Under the pieces are notes generated by a model, which was not told where the DNA came from, did not search any database, and saw nothing but the letters and a program-made list of their open reading frames with translations. From Vallitalea maricola (GTDB lineage: Bacteria; Bacillota; Clostridia; Lachnospirales; Vallitaleaceae): 64,000 nt of DNA. Below are positions 54,006-63,882 of the stretch, piece by piece (the first letter of the stretch is position 1; every line of letters begins with the position of its first letter). The translations under genes were made by a program, and so were the position numbers. The stretch spans positions 62,001 through 126,000 of the forward strand of contig NZ_BTPU01000023.1 of NCBI RefSeq assembly GCF_036985595.1, in the 5' to 3' direction.

Positions 54006-54734
54006 ATGCAAATGACAGTTTTAGGACGTTATGGAACAGCTCCTGCAAAAGATGGTGCGTGTTCAGGATATTATATTGAGTATAAGAACAAGAAAATATT
54101 AATTGACTGTGGTAATGGTGTTGTTAGTAGATTACAGCATTTTTGTAAAATTGAAGAGCTGGATTATATAATTCTATCGCATGTACATTTTGATCATATG
54201 GCAGATTTGCATCTTATAAAATATGTATTGGATACCAAGAAATACTATGGAGAGGAAATAAATAAAATACCATTATTTTTACCAAAACCAGAGCAGGATG
54301 ACGAAGTATATGATGATAACCTTTTTGATATAACCTATATTCAAGATGATACCATAATAAATATAGATGATTTAACTGTTTCATTCAAGAAAATGGTTCA
54401 TCTAATTGATAGCTATGGAGTTTGTATAGAGAGTGAGAGATTCAAGTTTGTTTATTCTGGCGATACTGGTTATACAGATGATTTAGTTGATTTAGCAAAA
54501 GATGCAGACCTGTTTTTATGTGAAGGAACTATAGTTAAAAAACGAGATGACATACCTATGAACCATCATCTATCAGTAGAGGAAGCTTGCAGAATAAGCA
54601 ACCTTGCAAATTGTAAGAGATTATTACTGACCCATTTATGGTTTGAGAGCAAAATAGAAGATTATATAGAGGAAGCAGGAAAATATTCAAGTAATTTTAG
54701 TTTAGCTAGGGAGATGGATACTTATATTTTATAG
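54006..54734 (+). CDS. MBL-fold metal-dependent hydrolase
   Basis: A 242-residue metallo-beta-lactamase-fold protein of the RNase Z-like/YhfI group. The metal motif is LSHVHFDHMADL (HxHxDH, about 57-68), Asp in YSGDTGYTDDL (about 153), and His in LLLTHLW (about 212). There is no signal peptide, so it works in the cytosol. In this operon it may hydrolyse a cyclic or linear phosphodiester or a sugar phosphate derivative; that is inference. The ATG at 54006 has AAGGTGG eight bases upstream. Confidence 0.83.
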   Translation: MQMTVLGRYGTAPAKDGACSGYYIEYKNKKILIDCGNGVVSRLQHFCKIEELDYIILSHVHFDHMADLHLIKYVLDTKKYYGEEINKIPLFLPKPEQDDEVYDDNLFDITYIQDDTIINIDDLTVSFKKMVHLIDSYGVCIESERFKFVYSGDTGYTDDLVDLAKDADLFLCEGTIVKKRDDIPMNHHLSVEEACRISNLANCKRLLLTHLWFESKIEDYIEEAGKYSSNFSLAREMDTYIL

Positions 54735-54767
54735 ATAGGAAAAACAATAGAAAAGTGAGGTATAACT

Positions 54768-57700
54768 ATGTATAGAAAATTTTTAAGATGTAGTCTTAGT
54801 TGTTTAGCTATAATTTTTATATTCATTACTAAAAGAACAGGCATAAATGCTGCCGAAGTAAATAGCAATCCATTAATGCTTAAAAATACTTTTGTGGATA
54901 ATATTCATATGGAGAAAGGCAGTGGTGATGTTTCCAATGTTTCAATGTTAAAAAGGGAAGATCAGCAAGGGATGGAATTGCAGTCAAATGATGATATAGA
55001 GAAGCAAGTAGAAATTTTACATAGTTTTAATATAGAGCATGATTATAGCACCATTGGTGAACTTAATTTAATATTAGCTAACAAATCATCTATAGATAAT
55101 GTTAATATGGAACTTGCAATATTCAACTATGATAGCAATACCTATGAATCACTAGGGAATAAAAATATTTCAAGTGATTATAAGAATATTCGATTACCCC
55201 TAGATATAGTTGATAATATTAATTCTTATATAAGTAATAATGAATTAAAATTAAAAATTCTTTACACCAACAATGATAATTTCAATATAGTATTGGATTA
55301 TATTTCTTTAGATTATACATATGGCAGCGGCGTTACCAATGATAATTATTATGAATATGATATGAATGATTTGAATATTGAACAGGGTAATATATCAGCT
55401 AATGATATGGCAGCACTTAATAATAGAGATAATAAATGTTTGGAGGTTGATTCTGCAAGTAATAAAGTTGCTTGGAATGCTACAACTAATATTAAACAAA
55501 AGAAAAATAATATACATGCTCTATCAATAAATTATACTGGCAGCTATTCTACAGAATGTAATAATACATGGTTATCCTTGTGGAATTATACGACTAAAAG
55601 CTGGCAGGTCATCAGAAATTTTCAGTCAGATAATAATGAGAACAATATTCAGTGGACAACTTCTGATATGGATGATATAGAAAGTTATATATCTGAGTTC
55701 GGAGATGTTAAGGTAAGATTATATAACTCAGCTTCTAGTTCTTTTAAACGATGCTCTGATTATTTGACTGTAACTATATATTATACAAGTGATGACACAG
55801 TGAAGCATTATACTTCAGATGATATCAGTTCCGATTATGGAACAATTACAGGAAGCATAGAGGATACAACTATATGTGATAGCAATAATCTAAGTATGAT
55901 ATCTGATTCAGCTAATAAAGCAGCTTGGAAATGTAGTACACAAATTAATGTTGATAGGGATTACATTAAAACTTTAACTGTTTCTACTAGATTAAAATCA
56001 GATTCCATGAATATCAGAAATCAGTATTTTTCTCTATGGGATTTTGTTGATAATAAATGGACTGTATATTCTACTCAATCTGGAAGTACTGAATTTGAAG
56101 AAATCAATATCTGTATAGAAGATCCTTTAATCATCAAAAGAGTGATTTCTGATACAGGAGTTATAAAAGCTAGATTATACAATTCTTCACCAGCTTCATT
56201 TACCAAATATACAGATGTTATCACATTTAACATTGAATATGGTAATGTTGGGAGTTTTCAGTTTGCACAGCTTAGTGATGTTCATGAGCTTATTGGAAGC
56301 GATAACTTCATTAGTATCATCAATGAACTGAACACAGATATAAAACCTGATTTTACTATTGTAACAGGTGATATAACTGATCATGGTACCAATGAGCAAT
56401 ATGATAAATATATAGAAGACGCAAGTCTCATAGATAGTCCTGTATATGTAACTACTGGAAATCATGATGTCCGCTGGTGGAATGCTAACGGCAAGAAAGA
56501 TTGGGAAACAAAAATTGGAGAACTATATTATTCATTTGACTACAAAGGTGTTCATTTTCTTATGTTAGATTCATCTTGTAATTTTGAGCTGGATGGTAAA
56601 TATAATAAAAAACAGGTTGAGTGGGTTTTGAATGATTTGCAGAATGTATCAAAAGATACACCTATATTAATATTTGCTCATCATCCATTTAAAATACATC
56701 ATAATATAACAGGGATTGATGAACTTCTAAGTAAGATTGAAGATTATAATGTAGTGGCTTATATGTGTGGGCACTTACATTATTATGGAAGAAAAAACGA
56801 TAATTACATCCCAGTAAGTTATATCACGTATATTAAGGATAACACTGAGCAGGATTACTGTACTATTGATATAACACCTAATTATCTATATATGTACAAA
56901 AGAAAAGCATCTGATGGAAGTAAGAACTTATGGTTTAAACTACCTATGGTAAATAAACGTAAACCAGAAGTAAATATAGTTACAGCAAATGCCAAGTATA
57001 ATGGTAATGTAGAAGTAGAAGTGGATGTTCCAGAAGCACCAGATGGAATAAAAGATGTAAAAGTTAGAATTGACAATTATGGTCCATGGACTTTATTAAC
57101 TAGAGATGGGAATCAGTTCAGAGGAGAAATTGATATACAAGATTATAACCCTGCAATACCTTATGGAAAACACTTTCTTGTAGTTTATGTGACAGATAAT
57201 AATGGAAAGGTATGGAAAGAGTATAAGGATTATCAGTGGACAGGAGGAAATGTCTCAACCAGATGGGTATTTGAAACTGAGGATATGATACAATCAACGC
57301 CAACATATCATAATCAAGTTGTATACGTTGGGTCGGAAGATGGTTCTATCTATGCAATTAATGATGGGGACGGAACATTAAAGTGGAAATATGATACAGG
57401 AGAAACTATCATATCCAAACCAGCAATATATGAAGGGATTAATAATACTCTTGTCATGGTAGGCTCAAGTGATAAAAGATTATATTCATTAGATTCTGAT
57501 ACAGGAAATGTACAATGGTTCTATGAAACAGAAGGAAGTGTTCTGTCAGACCCATTGGTATATGGAGACAATGTCTATTTTGGAAGCGGTGATGGATATA
57601 TATATTGTGTGGATATAATTAATGGTACACTTAATTGGCGTTACAAAACGAATGGTTTAATGCGTCAAAGACCTATAGTTCATAATGATACTCTATACGC

Positions 57701-58298
57701 TTTTGTGAGAGATACATATATATGGTATGCAATTAACATAAGTGATGGTACATTAAAATGGAGAGGGAATGCTGATACAGATGAATCATTGTTTGTATGT
57801 GGAGATGTACGTCCAATAAAATCTGATAACAATAAATTGTGGTGTATAGATGCACAGAATACAAGACCAGGATATCTCAACATGGATACTGGTGAATTAG
57901 AATGGGTATCCACATCTATTGAAAAAGTATCTTCAAGAGGAATGTGTACTGATGGAGAGACAGTTTTTTATACATCGGGTAATGGAAGACAACTCCATGC
58001 AATTAATACTACTGACCAAAGCATTAATTGGTACACAGACATGAGAGCCAATGGCAGCGACAGTGATTTTCAACCATTCCAGATAGATTCAGGGCTGGTA
58101 TATGACGATGAATCAATGGTTATACATGTTGCAGAAAGAGGAAGAATAACTGGGGTTAATGCAGTAACAGGTAATATTGAATTTATATACGATGCTGTAG
58201 GATATCCAGAAAGAGTATTATGGTCTACTCCAGAAGTAATAGATAGAAAAGTATATGTAAGCGGTACAGATGGAAATGTTTATTCAATTCAGTACTAA
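54768..58298 (+). CDS. secreted multidomain metallophosphoesterase with PQQ-type beta-propeller
   Basis: A 1176-residue exported protein. In order: a signal peptide (about 1-28); three related beta-modules of about 110-145 residues (about 78-185, 200-345, 352-492), the last two ending in matching RLYNS...T...Y segments; a calcineurin-like phosphoesterase (about 496-715) with QLSDVHE, TGDITDHG, TTGNHDVRWW, FAHHPF and MCGHLHYYG, all metal ligands present; an Ig-like domain (about 735-825); and a PQQ-type WD-like propeller (about 830-1176; repeats such as GSIYAINDGDGTLKWKYDTG). It likely removes phosphate or cuts phosphodiesters on an external glycan. No sortase motif or anchor is seen. Confidence 0.85.
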   Translation: MYRKFLRCSLSCLAIIFIFITKRTGINAAEVNSNPLMLKNTFVDNIHMEKGSGDVSNVSMLKREDQQGMELQSNDDIEKQVEILHSFNIEHDYSTIGELNLILANKSSIDNVNMELAIFNYDSNTYESLGNKNISSDYKNIRLPLDIVDNINSYISNNELKLKILYTNNDNFNIVLDYISLDYTYGSGVTNDNYYEYDMNDLNIEQGNISANDMAALNNRDNKCLEVDSASNKVAWNATTNIKQKKNNIHALSINYTGSYSTECNNTWLSLWNYTTKSWQVIRNFQSDNNENNIQWTTSDMDDIESYISEFGDVKVRLYNSASSSFKRCSDYLTVTIYYTSDDTVKHYTSDDISSDYGTITGSIEDTTICDSNNLSMISDSANKAAWKCSTQINVDRDYIKTLTVSTRLKSDSMNIRNQYFSLWDFVDNKWTVYSTQSGSTEFEEINICIEDPLIIKRVISDTGVIKARLYNSSPASFTKYTDVITFNIEYGNVGSFQFAQLSDVHELIGSDNFISIINELNTDIKPDFTIVTGDITDHGTNEQYDKYIEDASLIDSPVYVTTGNHDVRWWNANGKKDWETKIGELYYSFDYKGVHFLMLDSSCNFELDGKYNKKQVEWVLNDLQNVSKDTPILIFAHHPFKIHHNITGIDELLSKIEDYNVVAYMCGHLHYYGRKNDNYIPVSYITYIKDNTEQDYCTIDITPNYLYMYKRKASDGSKNLWFKLPMVNKRKPEVNIVTANAKYNGNVEVEVDVPEAPDGIKDVKVRIDNYGPWTLLTRDGNQFRGEIDIQDYNPAIPYGKHFLVVYVTDNNGKVWKEYKDYQWTGGNVSTRWVFETEDMIQSTPTYHNQVVYVGSEDGSIYAINDGDGTLKWKYDTGETIISKPAIYEGINNTLVMVGSSDKRLYSLDSDTGNVQWFYETEGSVLSDPLVYGDNVYFGSGDGYIYCVDIINGTLNWRYKTNGLMRQRPIVHNDTLYAFVRDTYIWYAINISDGTLKWRGNADTDESLFVCGDVRPIKSDNNKLWCIDAQNTRPGYLNMDTGELEWVSTSIEKVSSRGMCTDGETVFYTSGNGRQLHAINTTDQSINWYTDMRANGSDSDFQPFQIDSGLVYDDESMVIHVAERGRITGVNAVTGNIEFIYDAVGYPERVLWSTPEVIDRKVYVSGTDGNVYSIQY

Positions 58299-58318
58299 AC
58301 AGAGTAGGAGAAAGGTAA

Positions 58319-60388
58319 ATGATTTATAAGATAAGTAATAAATATATTGAATTAGAATTTTGCAGTGATATACATAATATAGTGAGTCTGGTTAACAAAT
58401 CAACTAAAGATGATTATATCAAGGTTAAGCCCGATAATTGTATATTTTCCTTGTATGCAAAAAATGAATTGGGTAATAAAGTTAGATTATATCCTAATGA
58501 TGCATATAGGGTTAATATCAATAAAGGTGAAGAGTATGAAAAGATAAGTTGTATCTATGATTCATTATTTATGGAAGATAAGAAGATTGATACTTCCGTT
58601 TTTGTTGAAATATTAATGGAAAGAGAATCAGATGATATCAAGTTTAATATAAGTATTGATAATAGAGAAAAGGATATAGAGATTATAGAGGTACTTTATC
58701 CTCATATTAGAGGTGTTTATCTTGGAGAAGTCCCAGAAGATGATATTCTCATATACCCTCATCATGCAGGAGAGAAGATCATCAATCCAATTTATAAATT
58801 AAGTACTAGAGAATATCAGGATTTTTGGAGAGCTCAGTCTTATTATAACGAAGACAAGGTATATGAAAGAGAGATCAATTATTGTGGTTTAGCTTCAATG
58901 ATGTGGATGTATTATTACGATGATAAAAATGGACTCTATATATCATCTAATGATAAAGATTTTTTAGTAACAGGAATATATACTGAATCTGGGGGGCAAT
59001 CAGCCCCTTGGATGGGATTTTCATTTAGGAAATATGTAAATATCAATAATGAACAGTGGAAATCTAATGATTATATTATCTCGGTTAACTGTAATGATTG
59101 GCATTATGGAGCAAGGAAATATAGATCATGGATTGAACCATATCTGGATATAAAAAAACAACCTGAATATTTGAAAGATCAAGTAGTACTTAATCAATGC
59201 TATAATTTCAAAAAAGAAGGCAAGATATATAATAGATTTGAGAATATACCACATATGTATGAGAAAGGAATGGAACAGGGTATTAACCATTTCTTTATAG
59301 CCGGTTGGAATAGAGGTGGATTCGACTCTTATTACCCAGAATTCCATCCTGATATGGAGTTGGGGACATCTATGGACTTGTATAATGGATGTGAATACAT
59401 TAATGCTCATGGTGGATTTGCTACGTTCTATATTAATTGTAGAATATTTGATTTGAAATCACAATTCTATCTTACCTATGGAAATAAAATGGCTATGAAG
59501 AAATTGAATGGGGATGTTTATACTGAAAATTATGGTACTGAATCTTTTGCTGTCATGTGTCCTTCCCATAATCAGTGGCAAAAGCATATTATTGATACCG
59601 CTGTATGGATGGTAAAAAGCTATAATGCTACAGGCATTTACTTGGACCAGCTTGGTTCAGCAGAGCCATTTCCTTGTTATGATAAAGCCCATTCACATGA
59701 TACTTCTTCAGAGTTTAATCATGGTTATAGATACATGCTCTCTAGTATCTATGACCAGATTAAAGGATTAAATGATGATTCATTTATTATGATTGAAAAC
59801 TGTGGAGATATATATGGAGGGTATGTATGGAGTAATCTGACTTGGAACGGACCCAAATATGATGAATGTTATAATGTTTTTCGTTATACATTCCCTGAGT
59901 TTGCTCAAGTACATATGGTTAATCCAGTATATAATCTCCAAGGAGAGGAACAAGAGAGTAAATTCAAAAAGGATGTATTAAGAGCATTCGTGTTAGGTGC
60001 GGTGTACTGGTTAGGATTAACTTATAAATTCAATGATAAAAAAGAAATGTTGGATTATGTGCTAAGAGTAATCAACCTGAGAAAGAGAGCTAATGAATTA
60101 ATAAAAAATGCTCAATATATGGATGATATAGGTATAATATCAGATAACGGATATGTAACTAGTAAATGGGTTTTAGATAATAATGATATAATTGTTTTAG
60201 TAGGAAATGAATTACAAGAAGAGGGTAGTATTTGGGTTGAACTTAATAATGAGCCAGTCAAAATAATACGTATAGGTATTGATCTAACTGAATCTCCTGT
60301 GGATGTAATCTATGATAACAATAAAATTAGATTACCCATATGTGATGATGAAGCAGGAGTCTATGAAATTAGACATTCATTTAATTGA
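58319..60388 (+). CDS. DUF6259-like glycoside hydrolase candidate
   Basis: A 689-residue protein without a signal peptide. The N-terminal beta-sandwich (about 1-260) is followed by a probable TIM barrel (about 275-580) and a small C-terminal beta domain (about 610-689). FIAGWNRGGFDSYYPEF near 325-341, TGIYLDQLGS with Asp443, and IMIENCGD with Glu493 resemble barrel active-site strands of GH clans D/K-like enzymes and DUF6259 proteins. The catalytic assignment is inference. Being cytosolic, it would act on an imported oligosaccharide. It is the last gene of the locus, 20 bases after the phosphoesterase, and is followed by a terminator. Confidence 0.7.
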   Translation: MIYKISNKYIELEFCSDIHNIVSLVNKSTKDDYIKVKPDNCIFSLYAKNELGNKVRLYPNDAYRVNINKGEEYEKISCIYDSLFMEDKKIDTSVFVEILMERESDDIKFNISIDNREKDIEIIEVLYPHIRGVYLGEVPEDDILIYPHHAGEKIINPIYKLSTREYQDFWRAQSYYNEDKVYEREINYCGLASMMWMYYYDDKNGLYISSNDKDFLVTGIYTESGGQSAPWMGFSFRKYVNINNEQWKSNDYIISVNCNDWHYGARKYRSWIEPYLDIKKQPEYLKDQVVLNQCYNFKKEGKIYNRFENIPHMYEKGMEQGINHFFIAGWNRGGFDSYYPEFHPDMELGTSMDLYNGCEYINAHGGFATFYINCRIFDLKSQFYLTYGNKMAMKKLNGDVYTENYGTESFAVMCPSHNQWQKHIIDTAVWMVKSYNATGIYLDQLGSAEPFPCYDKAHSHDTSSEFNHGYRYMLSSIYDQIKGLNDDSFIMIENCGDIYGGYVWSNLTWNGPKYDECYNVFRYTFPEFAQVHMVNPVYNLQGEEQESKFKKDVLRAFVLGAVYWLGLTYKFNDKKEMLDYVLRVINLRKRANELIKNAQYMDDIGIISDNGYVTSKWVLDNNDIIVLVGNELQEEGSIWVELNNEPVKIIRIGIDLTESPVDVIYDNNKIRLPICDDEAGVYEIRHSFN

Positions 60389-60414
60389 ATAATGAAATGA
60401 AATAAATTAATTCA

Positions 60415-60452
60415 AAAAACTGAGAAGATATTGTTGAATCTTTTCAGTTTTT
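60415..60452 (+). terminator. terminator of the sugar locus
   Basis: AAAAACTGAGAAGAT (60415-60429) pairs with ATCTTTTCAGTTTTT (60438-60452) with one mismatch, ending in a T-run. Confidence 0.85.
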
Positions 60453-60596
60453 TTATTATACAGAAAAGTGGTATTTTTAGTTTTCAATTGAAATTATATT
60501 GCATTTGTATTAGATAAGGACTAAAATGCTATGGGAACTTATATTGGATGTAAATAAAGTAAAAAATGTAAAATGTAAGAAAAGAGGAAGAATTAG

Positions 60597-62249
60597 ATGT
60601 CAAAATTAAAACCCAAATTATTTAGTACAATGACGCATTATTCAAAACAACAACTGTTAAGCGATGTTACCGCTGGTATTATTGTAGCTATAATTGCTTT
60701 GCCTCTATCAATAGCATTAGCAATTGCTTCTGGTGTATCCCCTGAAAAAGGTATTCATACTGCAATAATTGCAGGCTTTCTTATATCTTTTTTAGGAGGG
60801 AGTAGAGTACAGATTGGTGGACCTACTGGGGCATTTATGGTTGTTGTTTATACAATTGTAGCTAAACATGGGATTGAAGGATTAATTATTGCCACGATGA
60901 TGGCTGGTTTGATTATGATAATTATGGGTTTATTGAAACTAGGAAGTGTTATTAAATTTATTCCATATCCAATAACAACAGGTTTCACTAGTGGTATAGC
61001 TCTAGTTATTTTTTCATCTCAAATGAAGGATTTTTTTGGATTAAGCATTAGCGAAGTACCTGCTGATTTTATTGGAAAGTGGAAAACTTATTTCTCTGCA
61101 ATGGATACTGCTAATTTATGGAGTATCATAGTAGGGGTTATAGCTTTATTAATTATCATTTTATGGCCTAAGATAAACAGAAAAATACCTGGAACATTGA
61201 TTGCCTTAATAGTTACAACGGTTATGGTAATGGTATTCAAATTAGATGTAGCTACTATTGGGTCAAGATTTGGTGAATTATCTTCTGCATTACCTTTACC
61301 TCATATACCCAATATCAGTATGGAAAAAATAAGTACTTTACTAGGACCAGCTGTTACAATTGCATTTTTAGGATCAATAGAATCATTGTTATCAGCTGTA
61401 GTTTCAGATGGTATGATTGGAAGTAAACATCGTTCTAATATGGAATTAGTTGCTCAGGGAATTGCAAATATGGCCTCCGGTTTATTTGGTGGAATTCCTG
61501 CTACCGGTGCTATTGCAAGAACTGTAGCAAATATTAAAAACGGAGGGAGAACACCAATTGCAGGAATGGTTCATTCTATTACATTATTATTAATAATGGT
61601 TATGTTTATGCCTTTAGCCAAGTTGATACCATTATCTTCATTAGCAGCTGTACTGATAATGGTTGCTTATAATATGTGTGGATGGAGAGAATTCAAAGAA
61701 TTGCTAAAATCACCCAAGAGTGATGTTTTGGTATTGTTAATTACATTTTTTATAACAGTTCTAATTGATTTAGTAAAAGCAATTGAAATAGGTATTGTAC
61801 TAGCATCCTTGTTATTTATGAAACGTATGGCGGATGTAACAAATGTAAAAGAGACAGTCATGGATGCATCAGAAGAAGGCGATGATGACTTTAATTTTGA
61901 AGAAGAAAGTAAGAAATTCAAGTTAGCAGATGGTATACAAGTTTATGAAATAAATGGTCCATTTTTCTTTGGAGCTGCTGATAAATTCATGGAAGTGATA
62001 AATGGGATTGGTAATCCTACTAAAGTAATCATTTTGAGAATGCGTAATGTACCAGTAATGGATGCAACAGCATTACATGCGTTTAGACAATTTATAGATA
62101 TATGTAAAAGAAATAAGACTAAGATATTGATATCTGGAATTAATGAACAACCTAAAAATTCATTAATCAAAGCTTCTCTTTATGAGACAATCGGAGAAGA
62201 ATGCTTTTTCAAGAGTGTAGAGGAAGCTTTTACATATGCTAACAGTTAA
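60597..62249 (+). CDS. SulP-family anion transporter with STAS domain
   Basis: A 550-residue SLC26/SulP protein. The transmembrane core (about 20-415) starts with DVTAGIIVAIIALPLSIALAIASGVSPEKGI (part: DVTAGIIVAIIALPLS), contains GGPTGAFMVV and the NMASGLFGGIPATGAIART segment, and is followed by a cytosolic STAS domain (about 440-545; VYEINGPFFFGAADKF, RMRNVPVMDATALHAF). SulP transporters carry sulfate, bicarbonate or dicarboxylates; substrate unknown. AGAGGAAG supports the start. Apparently monocistronic. Confidence 0.93.
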   Translation: MSKLKPKLFSTMTHYSKQQLLSDVTAGIIVAIIALPLSIALAIASGVSPEKGIHTAIIAGFLISFLGGSRVQIGGPTGAFMVVVYTIVAKHGIEGLIIATMMAGLIMIIMGLLKLGSVIKFIPYPITTGFTSGIALVIFSSQMKDFFGLSISEVPADFIGKWKTYFSAMDTANLWSIIVGVIALLIIILWPKINRKIPGTLIALIVTTVMVMVFKLDVATIGSRFGELSSALPLPHIPNISMEKISTLLGPAVTIAFLGSIESLLSAVVSDGMIGSKHRSNMELVAQGIANMASGLFGGIPATGAIARTVANIKNGGRTPIAGMVHSITLLLIMVMFMPLAKLIPLSSLAAVLIMVAYNMCGWREFKELLKSPKSDVLVLLITFFITVLIDLVKAIEIGIVLASLLFMKRMADVTNVKETVMDASEEGDDDFNFEEESKKFKLADGIQVYEINGPFFFGAADKFMEVINGIGNPTKVIILRMRNVPVMDATALHAFRQFIDICKRNKTKILISGINEQPKNSLIKASLYETIGEECFFKSVEEAFTYANS

Positions 62250-62390
62250 TTGTCAATTATAATAATTTAAAATCTTTATCATATGTTTTTATATCTAACT
62301 AAATTGGTTAATTTAGAAGTGATTTTTTCCTATTAATTTCTTTTGATATATATTATAATATGGAAGCAAATACTAGTAGGAGAGATAAAA

Positions 62391-63566
62391 ATGGAAAATG
62401 TACATGCTTTAATTGAGAGCATTATCAAGACTAATAACATAAATAATATTATACTAAGCAGAGTAAGAAAAAAAGATGATACTAATTACAATAAAGTCAA
62501 TGTAAAACCTGTAATCATCAAAGGAAGACTATTATATCAATTTGCTTATCATTATACTAAGAAAGTAACTCATAACAATCTAGACCATGATGATACAATT
62601 AATGAACTTAAAAATCTTATGGAAAATTATTTTAAGCAAGGTAATTTCTATACCTTAGAAGCTGATTATCAAGTATTGGTCAGCAAAAAAGGTAAGGCTA
62701 ATATAATAAAAAAACCACCAACAAAAGAAAAAGTGGATTTAGACCATAATAGAACTAAAAATTATATTTTATCTGAGAATAAACCTTATGATTTTTTAAT
62801 AAAACTTGGAGTAATGAATAAAGATGGAAAAGTATTAGCCAATAGATATGATAAATTCAAGCAGCTGAATAGATTTCTTGAGATGGTTTCAGATTGCATA
62901 GAACAACTAGATAAGACCAAGACCATAAATATTATAGATTTTGGTTGTGGAAAATCATATCTAACTTTTGCTCTTTATCATTATTTAGTTGAACAACTGA
63001 AATTAGATATAAACATTATTGGGCTTGATTTAAAAAAAGATGTTATAGAATTTTGTAATAAAATAGCTGTTGAGCTTAATTATAATAAATTGAAATTTGT
63101 TCATGGTGATATAAAAGGTTATGAAGAAATTGATAAAGTCGATATGGTAGTAACTCTTCACGCTTGTGATACAGCTACTGATGATGCTCTAGTGAAAGCG
63201 GTAAATTGGGGAGCAGATGTTATTTTGTCAGTTCCATGCTGCCAGCATGAACTTCTAAAACAGATTCATAATAATACCATGAAGTCAATGGAGAAACATG
63301 GAATCATCAAAGAAAAATTATCAAGCCTTATAACTGATAGTGTAAGAGGAAACATACTTGAGATTATGGGATATTCTGTACAGATGTTAGAATTCATTGA
63401 TATGGAACATACTCCTAAGAATATACTTATTAGAGCATTCAAAAAAGGAAGTTATAATAAAGAATGTATAGATGAATATAAGGAGTTTAAAAAATTTTGG
63501 AATATACAACCCTATATAGAAAAAGCAATGGGAAATAAATTATTGTCATTATTAGATAAATGTTAG
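62391..63566 (+). CDS. SAM-dependent methyltransferase (Methyltransf_32-like)
   Basis: A 391-residue protein. The N-terminal domain (about 1-140) is lysine-rich; the methyltransferase domain (about 170-335) has motif I IIDFGCGKSYLTFALYHYL (about 183-201), acidic loop IIGLDLKKDV, and TLHACDTATDDAL plus SVPCCQHEL, the His/Cys pattern of GSTCD-like methyltransferases. Its substrate, perhaps an RNA, is unknown. The ATG at 62391 with AGGAGAG upstream is preferred to 62343. Confidence 0.85.
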   Translation: MENVHALIESIIKTNNINNIILSRVRKKDDTNYNKVNVKPVIIKGRLLYQFAYHYTKKVTHNNLDHDDTINELKNLMENYFKQGNFYTLEADYQVLVSKKGKANIIKKPPTKEKVDLDHNRTKNYILSENKPYDFLIKLGVMNKDGKVLANRYDKFKQLNRFLEMVSDCIEQLDKTKTINIIDFGCGKSYLTFALYHYLVEQLKLDINIIGLDLKKDVIEFCNKIAVELNYNKLKFVHGDIKGYEEIDKVDMVVTLHACDTATDDALVKAVNWGADVILSVPCCQHELLKQIHNNTMKSMEKHGIIKEKLSSLITDSVRGNILEIMGYSVQMLEFIDMEHTPKNILIRAFKKGSYNKECIDEYKEFKKFWNIQPYIEKAMGNKLLSLLDKC

Positions 63567-63607
63567 TATTCTAATATGAATTTTATTGGTAAAAATCAAG
63601 TAAATAT

Positions 63608-63652
63608 AAAACTAAGGTAAAACCAAAATATGGTAATACTTTAGTTTTTTTT
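63608..63652 (+). terminator. terminator after methyltransferase gene
   Basis: AAACTAAGGTA pairs with TACTTTAGTTT (one mismatch), ending in a run of eight T at about 63645-63652. Confidence 0.8.
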
Positions 63653-63792
63653 ATATAAAAAACTACATAAATTAGTATAAAAAGTTAATAAAAAGCAGTG
63701 GAAAAAGTAAAAAAATGTAAAGAAAAAAAGGATAAAGCATAAAATTGTAGAATTATATTATAAATGGAAAATATAAGTAAAAGGAGGAAATA

Positions 63793-63882
63793 TTGTATCT
63801 ATTTAATCCATTTATTATAGAAACTTATAGAGAAAATGATATAAAAAATACAAAATTTAATTTGTTAGGAGTTTTATTATGA
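63793..63882 (+). CDS. 29-residue leader ORF coupled to chemotaxis gene
   Basis: AAGGAGG (63781-63787) lies six bases before TTG at 63793. The frame reads MYLFNPFIIETYRENDIKNT and nine more residues, and its TGA (63880-63882) overlaps the ATG of the next gene (ATGA). The site is stronger than the one directly before the chemotaxis gene. It could control translation of that gene or be a chance frame; no family is recognisable. Confidence 0.4.
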   Translation: MYLFNPFIIETYRENDIKNTKFNLLGVLL

